64,000 bases of DNA from Spisula solida. Its lineage: Eukaryota > Mollusca > Bivalvia > Venerida > Mactridae. The DNA lies in NCBI GenBank assembly GCA_947247005.1, contig OX365953.1, forward strand, positions 24,736,784 through 24,800,783. The letters are read 5' to 3'. Positions 26,371 to 39,844 of the stretch are shown here, one piece after another. Each line of letters starts with the position of its first letter. The first letter of the stretch is position 1. The notes beneath the pieces were generated by a model. That model saw only the letters and a list, made by a program, of their open reading frames with translations, was not told the origin of the DNA and made no database searches. The position numbers and the translations under genes are program-made.

Positions 26371-27149
26371 GTCAACTGTAGGTCAACCGTAATTAGAGTA
26401 AACACCAACAGACAAGAAAGAATCATGGACAACACACGTAACCAAACTCAACAGAAGCAGCGCACATCCATCAGTGTGAAAAATATGCAGTCGAAAATAT
26501 GCAACGTCATTAACTTACAACTGCGACGTTATTTACTTATAATTACAACGTCATTAAGTCACTAAGTTATAATTGAAACATCATAAACTTATAATTGCGA
26601 CATCTGTAACTTATAATTGTAACATCATTAACTTATAATTGTGACGTCATTATCTTGAAGCCAGTCACATATCACATAATGATGACATCAATAGGGTTGT
26701 CGATCCAATTATAAAATGAATTTGATACTCTGCTTTGCTAGACAATCCTTATTCTGCAAAATACACGTGATAAATATACACTATAATGATGTGCTAAATA
26801 TCAAATGATACATCAACAAAGCCAAAACATTCTATACTGAGCAAAACTTTTAACCGAACGCTTAGGTTCCTGGTTAATATATTTGGTACTAGCGATAGGA
26901 ATTTTCTAAAAAATGGTCGAAAGTATATGTCGGAACACAGTGGTAAAAATTTCATTTAATTATTCTATTTGCATCATGGTTAAAACATAAAATTACATGT
27001 ACAGTTACACAACCAACCAAGATGAACACTTAGCGGCTTTGAATACACAACAGTAATGAAATCAAGATAACTTTTTTATTCATGAATATTTTTGAACGAA
27101 ATTCTGTGTGTGTGGTATTGACTGTCCAGATATTGTAACCGGATATTTT

Positions 27150-28105
27150 TATGCCCCCTATCGATAGATGGGGAGGCATATAGTGATTCACCTGTCTGTC
27201 CGTCCGTCCGTTCGTCCGTCCGTCCTGGTTAACCCAAATTGACAGTTTCTTCTAGCATTATTATGGCTTGTTACAAAGCTTCTATACTTGCATGGATGTT
27301 GTATATGAACACTCTCCACATGCCTGTATCACTTGACCTCATTTTGACCTTCACCTTGACCTAATTTAGGACTTAGACTTATTGAAGGGCTAAACTCTTG
27401 GTTAACCCAAATTGACCGTTTCTTCTAGCATTAGTATGGCTTGCTACAAAGCTTTCATACTTGCATGGATGTTGTATATGAACACTCTCTATACGCCTGT
27501 ATCACCTGACCCCATTTTGACCTTCACCTTGACCTAATTTTGGACTTAGACTGATTGAAGGGTCAAATTCCTGGTTAAGCCAAATTGACCGTTTCTTCTA
27601 GCATTTTTTGGCTTGCTACAAAGCTTCCATACTTGCATGGATGTTGTATATGAACAATCTTCACACACCTGTATCATTTGACACCATTTCGACCTTCACC
27701 TTGACCTGATTTGGACATAGACTTATTGGAGGGCTAAATTATTGGTTAACCAAAATTGACCGTTTCTTCTAGCATTAATATGGCTTGCTACAAAGCTTTC
27801 ATACTTGCATGGTTGTTGTATTTGAACATTCTCTACACACCTATATCACCTTACCTCATTTTCACCGTCACATTGACCTTATTTTGGACTTAGACTTATT
27901 AAGCGTCTAATTCTTGGTTAAATCAAATTGACAGTTTCGTTTTACATCATGTCCATCATGGCGTTGCCTTAAAACTTGGCATACTTGTTTACCATCATAA
28001 GCCCCTTACATTATCAAAGCCATGTAACACTATCCAACATTATTACAGAATTATGGCCCCTGGTTGACTTAGCTTTTTATGGGCAAGGCTTCCATGGGGG
28101 CATAA
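27150..28105. mobile_element. Nested element with ATGCCCCCTATCG hairpin head and ~180-bp internal repeats
   Basis: It starts with a self-complementary head (gccccctatcgatagatggg), then a CCGTCCGTCCG tract. Four to five diverged units of about 180 bp follow (accgtttcttctagcatta; tacttgcatggatgttgtat; cattttgaccttcaccttga), and it ends atgggggcataagcg, the inverse of its start. No ORF. A partial second copy is at 58395-58795. Confidence 0.8.
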
Positions 28106-29676
28106 GCGTTTATTGAACGCAGTCTTGTTTTCTATTTAAATGCAGTACAAAGCGGTGAATTGAACCATGAAACGGCAAAAAATGAAATTTACTAGGAATT
28201 GACTGTTTGAGGCAAACAATTTTTCATTGGGTTAATTGTTATTTTAGATCCATCGACACATTCACATAACACAACAAAAACATGGAAATCGTTGACTTTA
28301 AAAGTTGTCCTAAGCATTATTTTGTAGATTATCGTATTTTTATAATGGAGTGGAGGTAACCTATTCAGTTAGTAAGAAACTAGCCAATTTCTTTAGTATA
28401 CTGACACTCAAAGATAATGGTTCTTAAATCGTGTTCCTAGTTCCTCTTTTAAGATTTATATTATTTTTATTTGTCCCATGGACTGTGAAAGATTGTACTG
28501 TGGCTGGAAATTGAGTTTATTAATATCACTGGTGTATTTTAATGACTATTTATTACACTGAATGGGGAAAAACGCATTTTTTTACAGATGTGCACCATTA
28601 AAACTACAAATATCATAAATTAAACAAGTAAACGTAATTCACTAATGTTCAACTATACAATAAAGGTTTACAATTGTGGGAATTAACTCAAAAAGGGAGG
28701 TAATCATTCAAGAGTTCTCGCACTTGAATATAACACCTTTCTTACATCTGGTGATTTCCAATGCATTTTTTTATTTGTTTTAAGGCGTATTTGTATTCAC
28801 AAATGTGCAAAATGAAACAAAATATTGAGTTCGATGGTTTATATCAATGTAACACTGATCTGACGTAGAGACCCCCAAAAGTGAGCATAGCGACCGCTCA
28901 TCCGCGGTATACAAATGACATACACGACGTGTTTACGACTAATTATGTTGTTTTTAAGACTTGCCTATCCCCTTTTTATGATAAATATACACAATAATCG
29001 TGAAAACCGCGATTCCGGGAAAATCTCGTGCAAAAGTGTGGTTTAAAGCTATTCCGCTAAAGACGAGTGATTTTTGAATGTATTGTCATGGGGTTAGCTA
29101 CATTCTGTACATAATCTATTATGCTAAGACTATGCAAAATTTGAAGTCTGTAAGTTATTCTAACAGGATCTGCGGATTAATCCGTTAAATATAGAGCAGA
29201 CCTGGCCATGTTTATTACCCCCATAAAACATGGTATAAAATTGGCTGTTTCTATTTACGCCCCGTATCACGTGACATATTTATGAATGAATGAACGTTAA
29301 CTTTATAGTAAATCTTCAACGAAACGCGATGACAAGGCAAGATGCACGGGTATCCAGTGTAACAGCTATGACGCATCTATTTTTAGAAACTCCAATATAA
29401 TCTCGAAACTAAGTTTCATAAAAACTTCTGATAATCAATTCATTTATATTTTTCATTTAATTAAATAGCTACCCTATACTCGTGTTATTAAAATTGTTTC
29501 AATGTTTAAAACGTGTTATTTCCTTCAAAAAATTACGAAGGTCGTTTTCATTAACGAGGGAGGTAATTGTACCAGCTAAAAGCCACTCAATTTCAGCGTG
29601 GATTTAAGTTAAATGTCAAATGGGTGAAAATGGAATGCGCGCAGTTAAATAGTGCGGGATATTATCGTATTTAGAA

Positions 29677-29850
29677 CCGAAATAAAAACTCTGTTCTTGT
29701 ATTTTGTCGGTGAATAAAACACGGGCACTCGTTCGGATGCGGAAAATTAAATCACTCGTGCTACGCTCTCGTGATTTAATTTTTCCGCATCCGAACGAGT
29801 GCCCATGTTTTATTCACCGACAAAATACGCGAACAAATTTTTATTTCTTA
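29677..29850. repeat. Long near-perfect palindrome in element A
   Basis: The arms of about 80 bp (attttgtcggtgaataaaac and acgggcactcgttcggatgc on the left, complement on the right) surround about 15 bp (tcgtgctacgctctc). Near the centre the arms read gatttaat/attaaatc. It can extrude as a cruciform or encode a hairpin RNA. Confidence 0.9.
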
Positions 29851-29911
29851 ATCATGTTACGATAATATTTAAGTTTAAAAAGTGTTCGGTTAGAAGTTTT
29901 GCTCAGTATAG

Positions 29912-30870
29912 GAATGGAAAGCACAATTGCGAGTAATGAGATATGTTATTGTTAAAGACAAAAGAAGAATGGCTGTTAATTCAAGGACTATACATGAGTA
30001 ACACGAACATGCTACTGTAAATCATTAATTTTGATGGGTATTAAATTTCGATGATTATGGCAAAAATGGTATTTTGGTGGTTCCTTAAATTCGTGGATTT
30101 AAAATAATGAAAGATAAATCACTTGTTACGTTTTTTAAGTAAATTAATTGAGGGATTTAATTTCGTGATCTAGTTTTTCTGCCAAATCCACGAAGATTAA
30201 TCCGCCGCGAACATTTATAGCTTTACAGAATATCGAATGTCATTAGTGTCACTTACACGAACAGCATGATTTATTATACTCATTTCTTAGGGACTGGTGT
30301 GGTTAGCATCTTTATAATAATTACATTCCCATTTTGCGTTTACTACTTTAAGTTGGTTTGTGTCGTGTACTTGTGGTTTTTCTGTTTACTGTGAACATTG
30401 TTAAGCTTTTGTGCTCTGCAGTCTATGTTAAGGCAGCGGGATTGTTATACAGATATGTTTAAATGTTGTTCCTAAATCATTTTGTATTTTACTACAAATA
30501 CAAAGCAAGCATAATGTGAAATAAGAAAAAGTTCTAACCACAGGTTTTGAAAAACTGTTTCGGTTGATAAATCCCATAATTGCAATTTGTCCAAAAAGTC
30601 TATAGAAACATCAAATTTAAGTTAATTTTTAAATGAAATGAAACGATTTCCCATGTGCCTAATAGTTATATTAATAAAAACTAAATCAATAACAAGCAGA
30701 AAGTGCGATTTAAAATACATGTAGATATGTTCATATATATTATCAACATAGTTGTTTTTTGTTCATTCTGCAAAATATACAATCTCTAAATTCCTAAATA
30801 AAACTCCATCAATGGGCAAGTATACCTTGACCTTATCAAGATATAACATTTTGTATGAACCCACCATATT
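29912..30870. other. Unassigned spacer
   Basis: AT-rich, no gene or clear element. 'aaatttcgatgattatggc' and 'ccacgaagattaatccgcc' resemble decayed dispersed repeats. Confidence 0.3.
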
Positions 30871-31022
30871 TCATGCTATAACTTAGAATATAACCTACAT
30901 TATGAGCCAATAAAAACGCCGCATTTTCGCGGTTAAATGAAAATTTAATCATTAAAATTTTCTCTTCACAGACTTGACGTCATGCGTTGGCGCTAATTTC
31001 TATCGGCCAATCAGAATGCAGA

Positions 31023-31150
31023 ATGTTATATTCTAAGTTAGTTAGAACATATTAAGTAAATTTTAATGACTAAAAATGCCTCGCTTCGCTTCGCTCGCTC
31101 CGACCTTTTTAATCATTAAAATTTACTTAATATGTTCTAACTATAACATA
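31023..31150. repeat. Inverted repeat with 'tcgcttcgcttcgctcgct' loop
   Basis: The arms gttagaacatattaagtaaa + ttttaatga (left) and the complement (right) are about 36 bp near-perfect, with outer atgttata/tataacat pairing. The loop of about 30 bp is pyrimidine-rich. An outer partner (aacttagaatataac, about 30882) pairs with gttatattctaagtt at 31026, so the structure may extend from about 30880. Confidence 0.85.
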
Positions 31151-31264
31151 AATTCCTATAATCTAAACAAACTATGTTTGAATATTTTCTACAATATTAC
31201 TGTATCAATGCATGCTTTAATTACAAGACACTACATAAACGCTTTTTAAGAAATATATAAAAAA

Positions 31265-31345
31265 AAGACATGCTCCCAGTTGGGTTTGAACCCATGACCC
31301 TCAGGAATATGTCAAAATTCATTCACTTGAGTACTCTTTAGCCTT
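31265..31345 (-). mobile_element. tRNA-derived SINE fragment
   Basis: On the minus strand a tRNA-sized segment has B box GGGTTCAAACCC and an A-box-like aaggctaaagagtactcaag, followed by a T-run. The B-box side (ttcctgagggtcrtgggtt) matches 55-95 on the plus strand, so this is a repeated family rather than a tRNA gene. Confidence 0.5.
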
Positions 31346-31382
31346 AATTAAGTGCTGACTTCACTGTCCCATTTTTAATTAT

Positions 31383-31873
31383 CTTGTTTTAAACAGTGCA
31401 CACCACAACAGAAATCTATATCTAAAATCCAATATTAATGTTTAAACGTTGAGCAACACAACCAATATCGACACATTGAGCTCCACATATTAAATATTAA
31501 GATTTTAGCTTAGTCTAGAAATTCTGTACACTGCAGCAAATGTAAAGGTTTTTACGTTGAACAACACAGTATATATATTGAACACTGCATCCAATGTAAA
31601 GTTTTAAATGTTAAACAACACGGTAAAAATATTGTACACTGCATCCAATGTAAAGGTTTAAATGTTAAACAACACGGTAAAAATATTGTACACTGCATCC
31701 AATGTAAAGGTTTAAATGTTAAACAACACGGTAAAAATATTGAACATTGCAGCCAATGTAAAGGTTTTAACGTTGAACATCACAGTACAAATATTGAACA
31801 TTGCAGCCAATGTAAAGGTTTAAGCGTTAAACAAAACAGTAGAAATATTGAACATTGCAGCCAATGTAAAGGT
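31383..31873. repeat. 33/54-bp minisatellite, left part
   Basis: Units of gttgaacaacacagccaatg taaag(g) type, here mostly in a 54-bp form carrying an extra 21 bp (ggtaaaaatattgtacactgc). It continues beyond the insertion at 37639-38490. Each unit contains TTTAAA or TTAA, the sequence used by the inserted element. Confidence 0.9.
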
Positions 31874-31877
31874 TTAA

Positions 31878-34800
31878 GAGCAGTTCTCTGAGAAAACCAA
31901 ATTTTTAAAGAAGGGCTGCGGCACGCATAGTCACCGATTTTCCTGAAACTTTCAGGACTTAGTTGTATCCATGCACATACAAAGTATTGAGGTTCATTTT
32001 ATTCCTAACACTTCCGGTTACCATGGTAACGTATGTTGAAGTTTTTGGTCAAAATCGGGTTAATTGAAGTAGAAAATTTTCCGTAAAACACGAGTTTTGT
32101 ACTACCCTTGCTGGAAAACTGAATATATACAGAAAAAGTTAGTCTGCATTATTGAATAAAGATATTATCAGGTAAACGTAATGAACTATAGTCAAAATTT
32201 TACATTGACTAAATACTATTCAATGGTTGTTACAAAAGTAGGCACTTTCGCAGAATTTCATTTTTTTGAAAAATGTTAAAAACGGCGATTTTTAAAGTAA
32301 TATAATTTTATAACGCAGCAAAACTAGACACAGTGGTGCATATTTTCTGAAAGACCTAACCTTGGTTTATCATATAATGAAATAAAATCGCTGGGCACTC
32401 CGGAAACTTTTTTTTAACAAAACACCAAATATGACCCAAAATATGTACTGTGTAAATTCTTGTTTACCTCTCTTTCTAAGACAAGTTGCTATTATTTTTT
32501 AAATGTTACATTTACATTTATTTTCCCATGTAAAAACATTCTATGTTCGAAGAATTTCATTTTAATTTCAATTTAATTGCAAAAAATGACTTTCAAAGTT
32601 GTTGCCATGGCAACCATTTAGAAAAAATATCAAAAAATGTTTGTTTATTGGCTCGGAGTTGTCAAATATGCTGGAAAACATTCTAGTACCATTACTTATT
32701 CTTCTTTATGGTAAAATACTACATATTCTTATTGATTTGTATCATTTATTAGGTTCACAATTTCTTCATAGAATGTATATACGCTTTATTAGGCCCCTAC
32801 CTTCTGTCAGTCTATCCGTCAAAAATCTGGATCCTGACATAACTCGAACAGTTTCCAAGCTAGGTTTATGAAACTTGGTATGTAAGTGAGGGCCAATAAG
32901 GAGATTATGTACATCTAATTGATTTTTATTTTGTTGCTAATTCTGGTTGCTATGGATACGAAAACAGTGAAAATACTTTAAAATCTGGGATCCTGCCATA
33001 ACGCATACAGTTTCCAAGCTAGGTTTATGAAATTTGGTATATGGAATTGAGTCTATAAGAATTTCATGTACACTCAAATATTTTTTATTCTGACAAAACA
33101 TGTGGTTGCTATGGATACTGAAGTAGTTACATGACTATTTTGGTATAATCCAAAAATTATCAACGCTAGGGTGACAATTTATGGTGACTGTGTGCACTAT
33201 GTGTGGTCAATGTTGAGATGGGGCCTATTAATTAATATTAATATTTGTTACCTCCTTTTAAGGTACTAGATGTCCTTATGGTTAGAATTAACTGAATAAA
33301 CAAGAGATTCATCACAATCTAATATAATTGCCTTTATTAAGCATCATTCTAATGTTTACTTTTAGTGCCAAAGACATAATTCACAGCAGATACCATGGCA
33401 ACCATTTGTGAAAAATGTCAAACATGTGTAGTTGTATCTATCTGAAAGCCATTTTAGCTGCAGAATTACTATCATGATCATACTTATGCAGTCAAATGGT
33501 TTAAATGTAGTAGATTCCCATTTTCATAGTAGAAAAGTTTTCCCATGGTCCACATTAGCTATATTAATTTAGCTTTATCCGTTCAGCTTCTCAAGGAGAT
33601 GCATTTTCATTATATAATCCTAATGCTACTACATGTATTACTGATAAATGGTAAATTAAAGAAATAAAATAGTCATAATACAAAAATACAACAGAAACAG
33701 AATTTTTTTTTATTAGAATAATTTCATCCAGTACACCTACATGAAATAATTAATGCGAAATTAGAAATGCCACACATGAGACGGTGACGAATAATACCCC
33801 AACAGCACCGTCTTGTTACAGAACCACATTTTCATTGTAGCTTAACAACTAAGTACAACTGGAACCATGCTGCTTAATCATCACATAAACCACTGTCCCC
33901 ACTTTTGAACTTGAGCAGCATATTCACATAAGCTACGGTAGCCTATACGGCAAGTTTCATCACAATATCTCATTCCTAAACTAATTATTGACTAGAAAAG
34001 GATTTTCTGTTTTCAGTATGTGACCTTGACTGTGACCTTGACCCCACCATCCCCGCTTTCCAACTTGAGCGGCATATTTACGTAAACTACCAATACAGCA
34101 AGTTTTATCACAATATCTCATTCTTAACTTAAGTAATCATCTGGAATCTAAAAAGGGACAGGCCGGCAGACAGACGGACAAGTTTGAACACTTGTACTCA
34201 GTAGGGGTATAATTATTTGTCAATGCAAGTCATTCAATGGTGAAGTTGTTTGATAGGATATACAATGTACATGTATAAACTGAACTGTAAAATATGACAT
34301 CTGAACATTAGGGTATAGCTGGAACAAATTAACATGATCCTCAACCTTTATTCATGAGTATATTTACAAGCTTATTGCCAGAATATACATGTATCAAATG
34401 TCCGCAGAGATTTAGATTAGTGATTATAGTAGGCATTTATAATGTTCTCTGCATATTAAACATCAGACGCAATTAAATTGTAGACAAGAAATCAACTATT
34501 AAATCATGCTGATAGAGGGGTTGAGGACTAAATCAATTTGTTTGTACTATAGTTCATTAAAATGGCCTATATAAAACCTTTGTTTAAACCAAACTCATTT
34601 ATGTGACAGTTTTGAACCAATTCTGTTTCTCAAACAAATTATCAAAATCCAGCTGAGACTGGTGCATAAAAAGTTCATCTTATTAAAAGTTTCACTCAGA
34701 TATAAACTTTTCATTAAGGTAAATCTAAACACTATGTAAAATAACGGATGAACTTTTTCTGGTGAAATTCAGTCATTAGTTCTTGAATAGATATGTAGTA

Positions 34801-37634
34801 CGCGCTAGAATGGTGATCAAGTGTCCATGATCCATGTAGCCAAGAAGATATATCAAACTTAAAATCCGTTTTCGTGTATGATTTGGAGGTCTTGAAGTCT
34901 GGAAAACAAAAAAAAAAGGAAATTAAAACCTTGATAAAATGGAAACATACAATTCAAACTTACCTTTCCAAACAATGATTAATTAAAAGGTATTTTCAGG
35001 GAGGTATTAAGGTTCAAAATGTTTGTTGAAGAAGAATGATAACAATCTTAAGTCATGGATCTTTTGACAAAAGTGCTGTCCATTTCAATTTATAAATCCC
35101 AATTGAAGAAAGAAACAGATTTTATATGCAGACTACTAACATTGATTCTAAACTAAGTTTAGTATTAATTTATATTATACTAATAAATGTACCTGTATTC
35201 TGTCAAAGAACATTTTCAAGTGCTAGTCTAGTCTCCTCAATCATAATCAGATACATGTACTTTGTAGTTCCAATTTCTAAAAATGAAAGTAAACAGACTC
35301 TGCAATGATGTATGTTTAGATGAAATATACAGAATAACAATAAATCATAAAAAGAACATCAGAACAGTTATAAACAGACACTAGCATAAGTGATTTTATA
35401 ATATTGCAGCTTACATTAGAAATGGTTGTTGGTGTTCCTTAGCAATATGTGTTCATAACTTCAGCATAATACTTGACCAATACTTATCTGAGGTTAGGGT
35501 GTTCTAGTTGTTTGAACAGAATCAAACCATTCAATAAGATAGAATCACAGTACATTAGTATGTATACAGTTGAACCTCTATCAGTAGCCACTTGTATTAA
35601 ACAGACACCCACTTTAAGCAGTCATACATTATTGGAAACTATTTTTTTTATCATAAACAAATAATTATGACTGGGATGTTTTGTTTCAAATTATATTCAT
35701 ATACTAATGCAGATCTAGTAATAGTTATGGCATATATGATTTGCATAATTATTTAAACACTACATAAACAAAGGGCACTTACCAGATAGATTGATCTGTT
35801 TGATGTATTTCACATCAGCATATTTCAGCACACACATTGGGAACTATAAACTGAAAGAAAGGAAACTGCATTGTATTTGTCAGGTAAAATCATGCTTTTA
35901 TTCCTGATAATATTCAATTTCATGGTCCCAATGTTGCAAACAAATGAAGCAAACACTTAGTGCAGAGCATTATTTTAATGTAAATATTATAAATACTGGC
36001 CTATTAATAGTGAAGCCGGGTACATGTAAACAGAGCTTTCGACAAGCGCCGGCGGTCAGTGATTTCAATGACTCATCAGGGATTCACCACAGGCTCTTTT
36101 TCTAAAACTGAACCAGTTTGAACAAGTTCAATGTTTAAAAAAAGAAGAAATTAATAACTGAATGACATGTAAACAAACACACAAATATTCATATGAAGTT
36201 TGATGACAATAGTACAATTACTTTTTAAGTTGCGGATGACATGAGAAAAATTTCTTCAAATTTCAAGGGCAACAACTCTGCAAATATTATTGGTCAAATC
36301 AGAATGAAATGTATAGGTACACAACAACACATGCTGAGTAATATTGATCAATATCTATGAAGTTCAATGACTGTAGCAATTACATTTCAAGTTACAGACA
36401 GCACAACATTTTGTGATAGAAGGACAATTAAATCCATACATGCCCCAAAATTATTTGGTAGGGGATTGGATAAAACTTTATGCCATGAACCCTTACAAGT
36501 ATGGTATGAAATATATTTATAGTTTAAGGGGTTTAAATGACAACAAAAACTATTCTTGTATACATGTGCAGACAAATAGAAAGATCTACCTGAAAACTTC
36601 CATTGGCATTGCAATATCCCAACTTCCAACTGAGGCAAGTCTTGAACTATCATGCCAGTTTCAGTGCAGCTGTAATCTAGTAAACCCGCCTTGAATCTCT
36701 TCTTCTATGTTCATTTTGTAGTTTAAGATGGTCAACCAAAAGTTATTAACACTCTGGACCATTACAATTAGATAAAACACGAGTTCGTTCATTTATGTCT
36801 CTGACACCTACACTGTTTTCAGTCGTCTGTCAAAAAATCCGTCCCAGAAATGGCCCTTTCTCAGTGAAAATCACAGTAATATACAATATAACATCTGCAA
36901 CAGTTATTCTCTGATGGTTCCTGTCTTAATCTTGATCAAAACAGATTGTTGTCACCCTATTAATACTGTAAATCCAAAGAATAGTTTGACTTTATAAAAC
37001 AAAAGTCAAATGTCCGCCATTTTGAATTGAAGAGTTATTTTCGCAAGGGAGAGCACTCGGGACATCAATTTAGGCAAGAGACCACCAAATTACAGCAAAT
37101 TTCTCAAAATTGTCAATTTTCTGGCTGGAGTTGTAGATTTGTTTTTAGAGTGCCCACAAATGTTTTTCTTTATACTTGTAGACTGACTCTATGCTCATTC
37201 ACCTATATTAATGGCTATATTGAGTAATGCTGCGATTATTGTATAAATGCATGTAAAAAAGACCACAAAATCATGTTTTTTGCCTCAAAATCTCGAGTTT
37301 AACAGGCTATAAAAAAATTACTAAAGTATATATTTGTTTTCTTTTGCTATCAATTGTTAGGTTATTTATTTTAGTTTATGATTATAACTTTAAATATTTG
37401 TTGTTATAGCAATTGTTGGAAAAATAATTAATATTTCGAGAACAGGTCTCTTTTTCACGTTTTTTCACATTTTCCCAACTTTAAGACCGGTTGCTATGGA
37501 AACAGAGAGGAATTTCAAGAAACGGAAAAAATTTGAAATTAAAATATGGGGTCGGTCTACACAACTAACACATTTTTATCAAAATCTGAGAGATTGCGTG
37601 GCCAAAAAAATTTGGTGCTCTCAGAGAACTGCTC
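31878..37634. mobile_element. 5.76-kb TTAA-flanked TIR element inserted in the minisatellite
   Basis: The left end GAGCAGTTCTCTGAGA is exactly inverted at the right end (TCTCAGAGAACTGCTC). After two mismatches both continue ACCAAATTTTT. TTAA lies directly outside both ends (31874-31877 and 37635-37638), and minisatellite units abut both sides, so the boundaries are well defined. TTAA targets are known for piggyBac and Kolobok/ISL2EU-type transposons; the GAG terminus is not typical of piggyBac. The longest open frames inside are about 90 codons and unrecognised, so it is non-autonomous or decayed. It contains older repeats: 32780-33130 (like 500-740) and a ~180-bp duplication at 33890-34140 with gtgaccttgactgtgacctt. 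Confidence 0.88.
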
Positions 37635-37638
37635 TTAA

Positions 37639-38490
37639 AACGTTGAACAACACGGTAGACATATTGAACCGTACAGCCAATGTAAAGCTTTAAACGTTGA
37701 ACAACACAGCCAATGTCGACACATTGAACTCCAAATAAATATAAAGGTTTAAACTAGAAATATTGAACACTGCAGCCAATGTAAAGGTTTTAACGTTGAA
37801 CAAAACAGTAGAAATATTGAACTCGGCAACCAATGTAAAGGTTTAAACGTTGAACAACACAGCCAATGCAAAGGTTTAAACGCTGAACAACACAGCCAAT
37901 GTAAAAGGTTAAACGTTGAACAACACAGCCAATGTAAAGGGATAAACGTTGAACAACACAGCCAATGTAAAGGGTTAAACGTTGAACAACACAGCCAATG
38001 TAAAGGGTTAAACGTTGAACAAAACAGTAGAAATATTGAACTCGGCAACCAATGTAAAGGTTTAAACGCTGAACAACACAGCCAATGTAAAAGGTTAAAC
38101 GTTGAACAACACAGCCAATGTAAAGGGATAAACGTTGAACAACACAGCCAATGTAAAGGGTTAAGCGTTGAACAACACAGCCAATGTAAAGGGTTAAACG
38201 TTGAACAACACAGCCAATGTAAAGGGTTAAACGCTGAACAACACAACCAATGTAAATAGTCTAAAAGGATTAAACGTTAAACAACACAGCCAATGTAAAG
38301 GTTTAAACGCTGAACAACACAACCACTGTAAAGGTTTAAACGCTGAACAACACAACCAATGTAAAGGGTTAAACAATGAACAACACAGTCAATGTAAAGG
38401 GTTAAACGTTGAACAACACAGCCAATGTAAAGGGTTAAACGTTGAACAACACAGCCAATGTAAAGGTTTAAACGTTGAACAACATAGCCA
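37639..38490. repeat. 33-bp minisatellite, right part
   Basis: About 25 units, mainly the 33-bp form gttgaacaacacagccaatg + taaagggttaaac. Because 33 is 11 codons, a 165-codon frame stays open on the minus strand (37749-38246, repeating LCCSTFNPLHW). It has no upstream exon, promoter or family match, and is not called a gene. Confidence 0.93.
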
Positions 38491-39844
38491 ATACCAACTT
38501 CGAAGATTAGTGATAAGGTACAAGCTCAAATATTATATCAGTATTTCATTTGGATACGTGGTTCACTTCCTTGAAAAGGCGCACATGTATATTTGAAAGA
38601 AAATGGACACGTACTTCCGGGGTATGCTACAACAAACAGGAACTAATTTCACGTTATAGCAAAAACTACAAAGATGTGTTCTGGTGATTTTATTAATTCA
38701 ATTTCAGGTTAAATTTAATCTCAATAAAAACGATGGGAATTTTAAGTTGTTATGTATGGTGCATTTTTATTCTTATGACTTCCTTACACAATTAAGATTG
38801 TTAGAAATGCTTTCAAGTTTTATAGAGCGCTTTCCCATCAGTACTGTATTTTAATGAGTGGGCTTAAGTTTCTCTATTATATTTAATTGCAACGTCTTTG
38901 AACAGGAGGAAAGCCATATTTAAACAAACACGTGTGTTTTATACTAGTTTAGTGCAGATTTTACGAGTTTATACGCTCGTTACTATGTTCCATCAGAGAG
39001 ATGTTAATTATATATAATTATATAAAAGTTCTGCGGATGCCTGGAAGACATGTTTGTTTTCTGTAATGATTCATCAATTAGCTCTGTTATATAGAGGTTT
39101 TAAATTAGTATTTCATTACAAGTTTTTAACTCTTGTTAAGTTTCTCGTTCGAGTAACAGGATAGTTTCTGGCTTTACAGCGTGACATTTTGAACAGAAAG
39201 TACGAGTATTAAGTATACGCCCTTAACAATGCTTCCTAATGTTTCCTAACAATGTTTGAGCTGTTGTTAAATTTCTTAGGATAGAATCAAACAACGTGGC
39301 TGTACAGGTCACAAACCACTAAATAAAATTGTTCTTTAGCTCAATGTAAAGTGACAATTGTCAGCCCAAGATTATATCAGGTTAAAGTATGGCCAGTTAA
39401 CAGACCTATATAATTGAAAAGCAGTATGTTTCAGCTACAAAATAAGACCAAAAAACAGGGTCATGTTTAATATAAGAAAGATTTCGTTCGTCAAAGGCGG
39501 TAGACAATTTTTTACAGACGCATGGACCGATCCAATGCTCTACTTTCGCTTTGTCAAATATGCCAAAATCTCAAAATATTCAAGATGAAACACCTTCACT
39601 CATTCAACTACATGTATACAATACCTTTAAACTCAATACGATGATTCTAGTTCCATTTTGCCAAGGCATATCACCCTTTCCAGGCTAACAGAAGTTTCTG
39701 TAAGGACTATTTGAGTGTATCCGATTTTGGTCCGCCTATGCATTTAGTGGATTATAACCTACAACGCGTCGTTTGTACATAGCACTACTACCACTGTAGG
39801 AGAGTCAGTCTACCTGTAAAAATAATGACAATGCCGCGTAGAAA
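38491..39844. other. Unassigned spacer
   Basis: AT-rich, no recognised exon, RNA or array. Confidence 0.35.

Larger units (their letters stand above)
26835..29908. mobile_element. TA-flanked TIR transposon A (3.07 kb, non-autonomous)
   Basis: Termini TACTGAGCAAAACTTTTAAC (left) and GTTAGAAGTTTTGCTCAGTA (right) are inverted repeats of about 26 bp flanked by TA on both sides, as in Tc1/mariner-type insertions. The left 300 bp (for example ggtactagcgataggaattt, acacaaccaaccaagatgaa) and the right about 900 bp match element B (54670-57077) in inverse orientation. The core differs: here it contains the ATGCCCCCTATCG element (27150-28105) and a long palindrome at 29677-29850. No transposase ORF. 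Confidence 0.85.

Noticed and set aside
37749..38246. 165-codon open frame of an 11-residue repeat (LCCSTFNPLHW) on the minus strand
   Set aside because: It is the read-through of a 33-bp minisatellite (a multiple of 3). No start context, exon structure or domain supports a protein.
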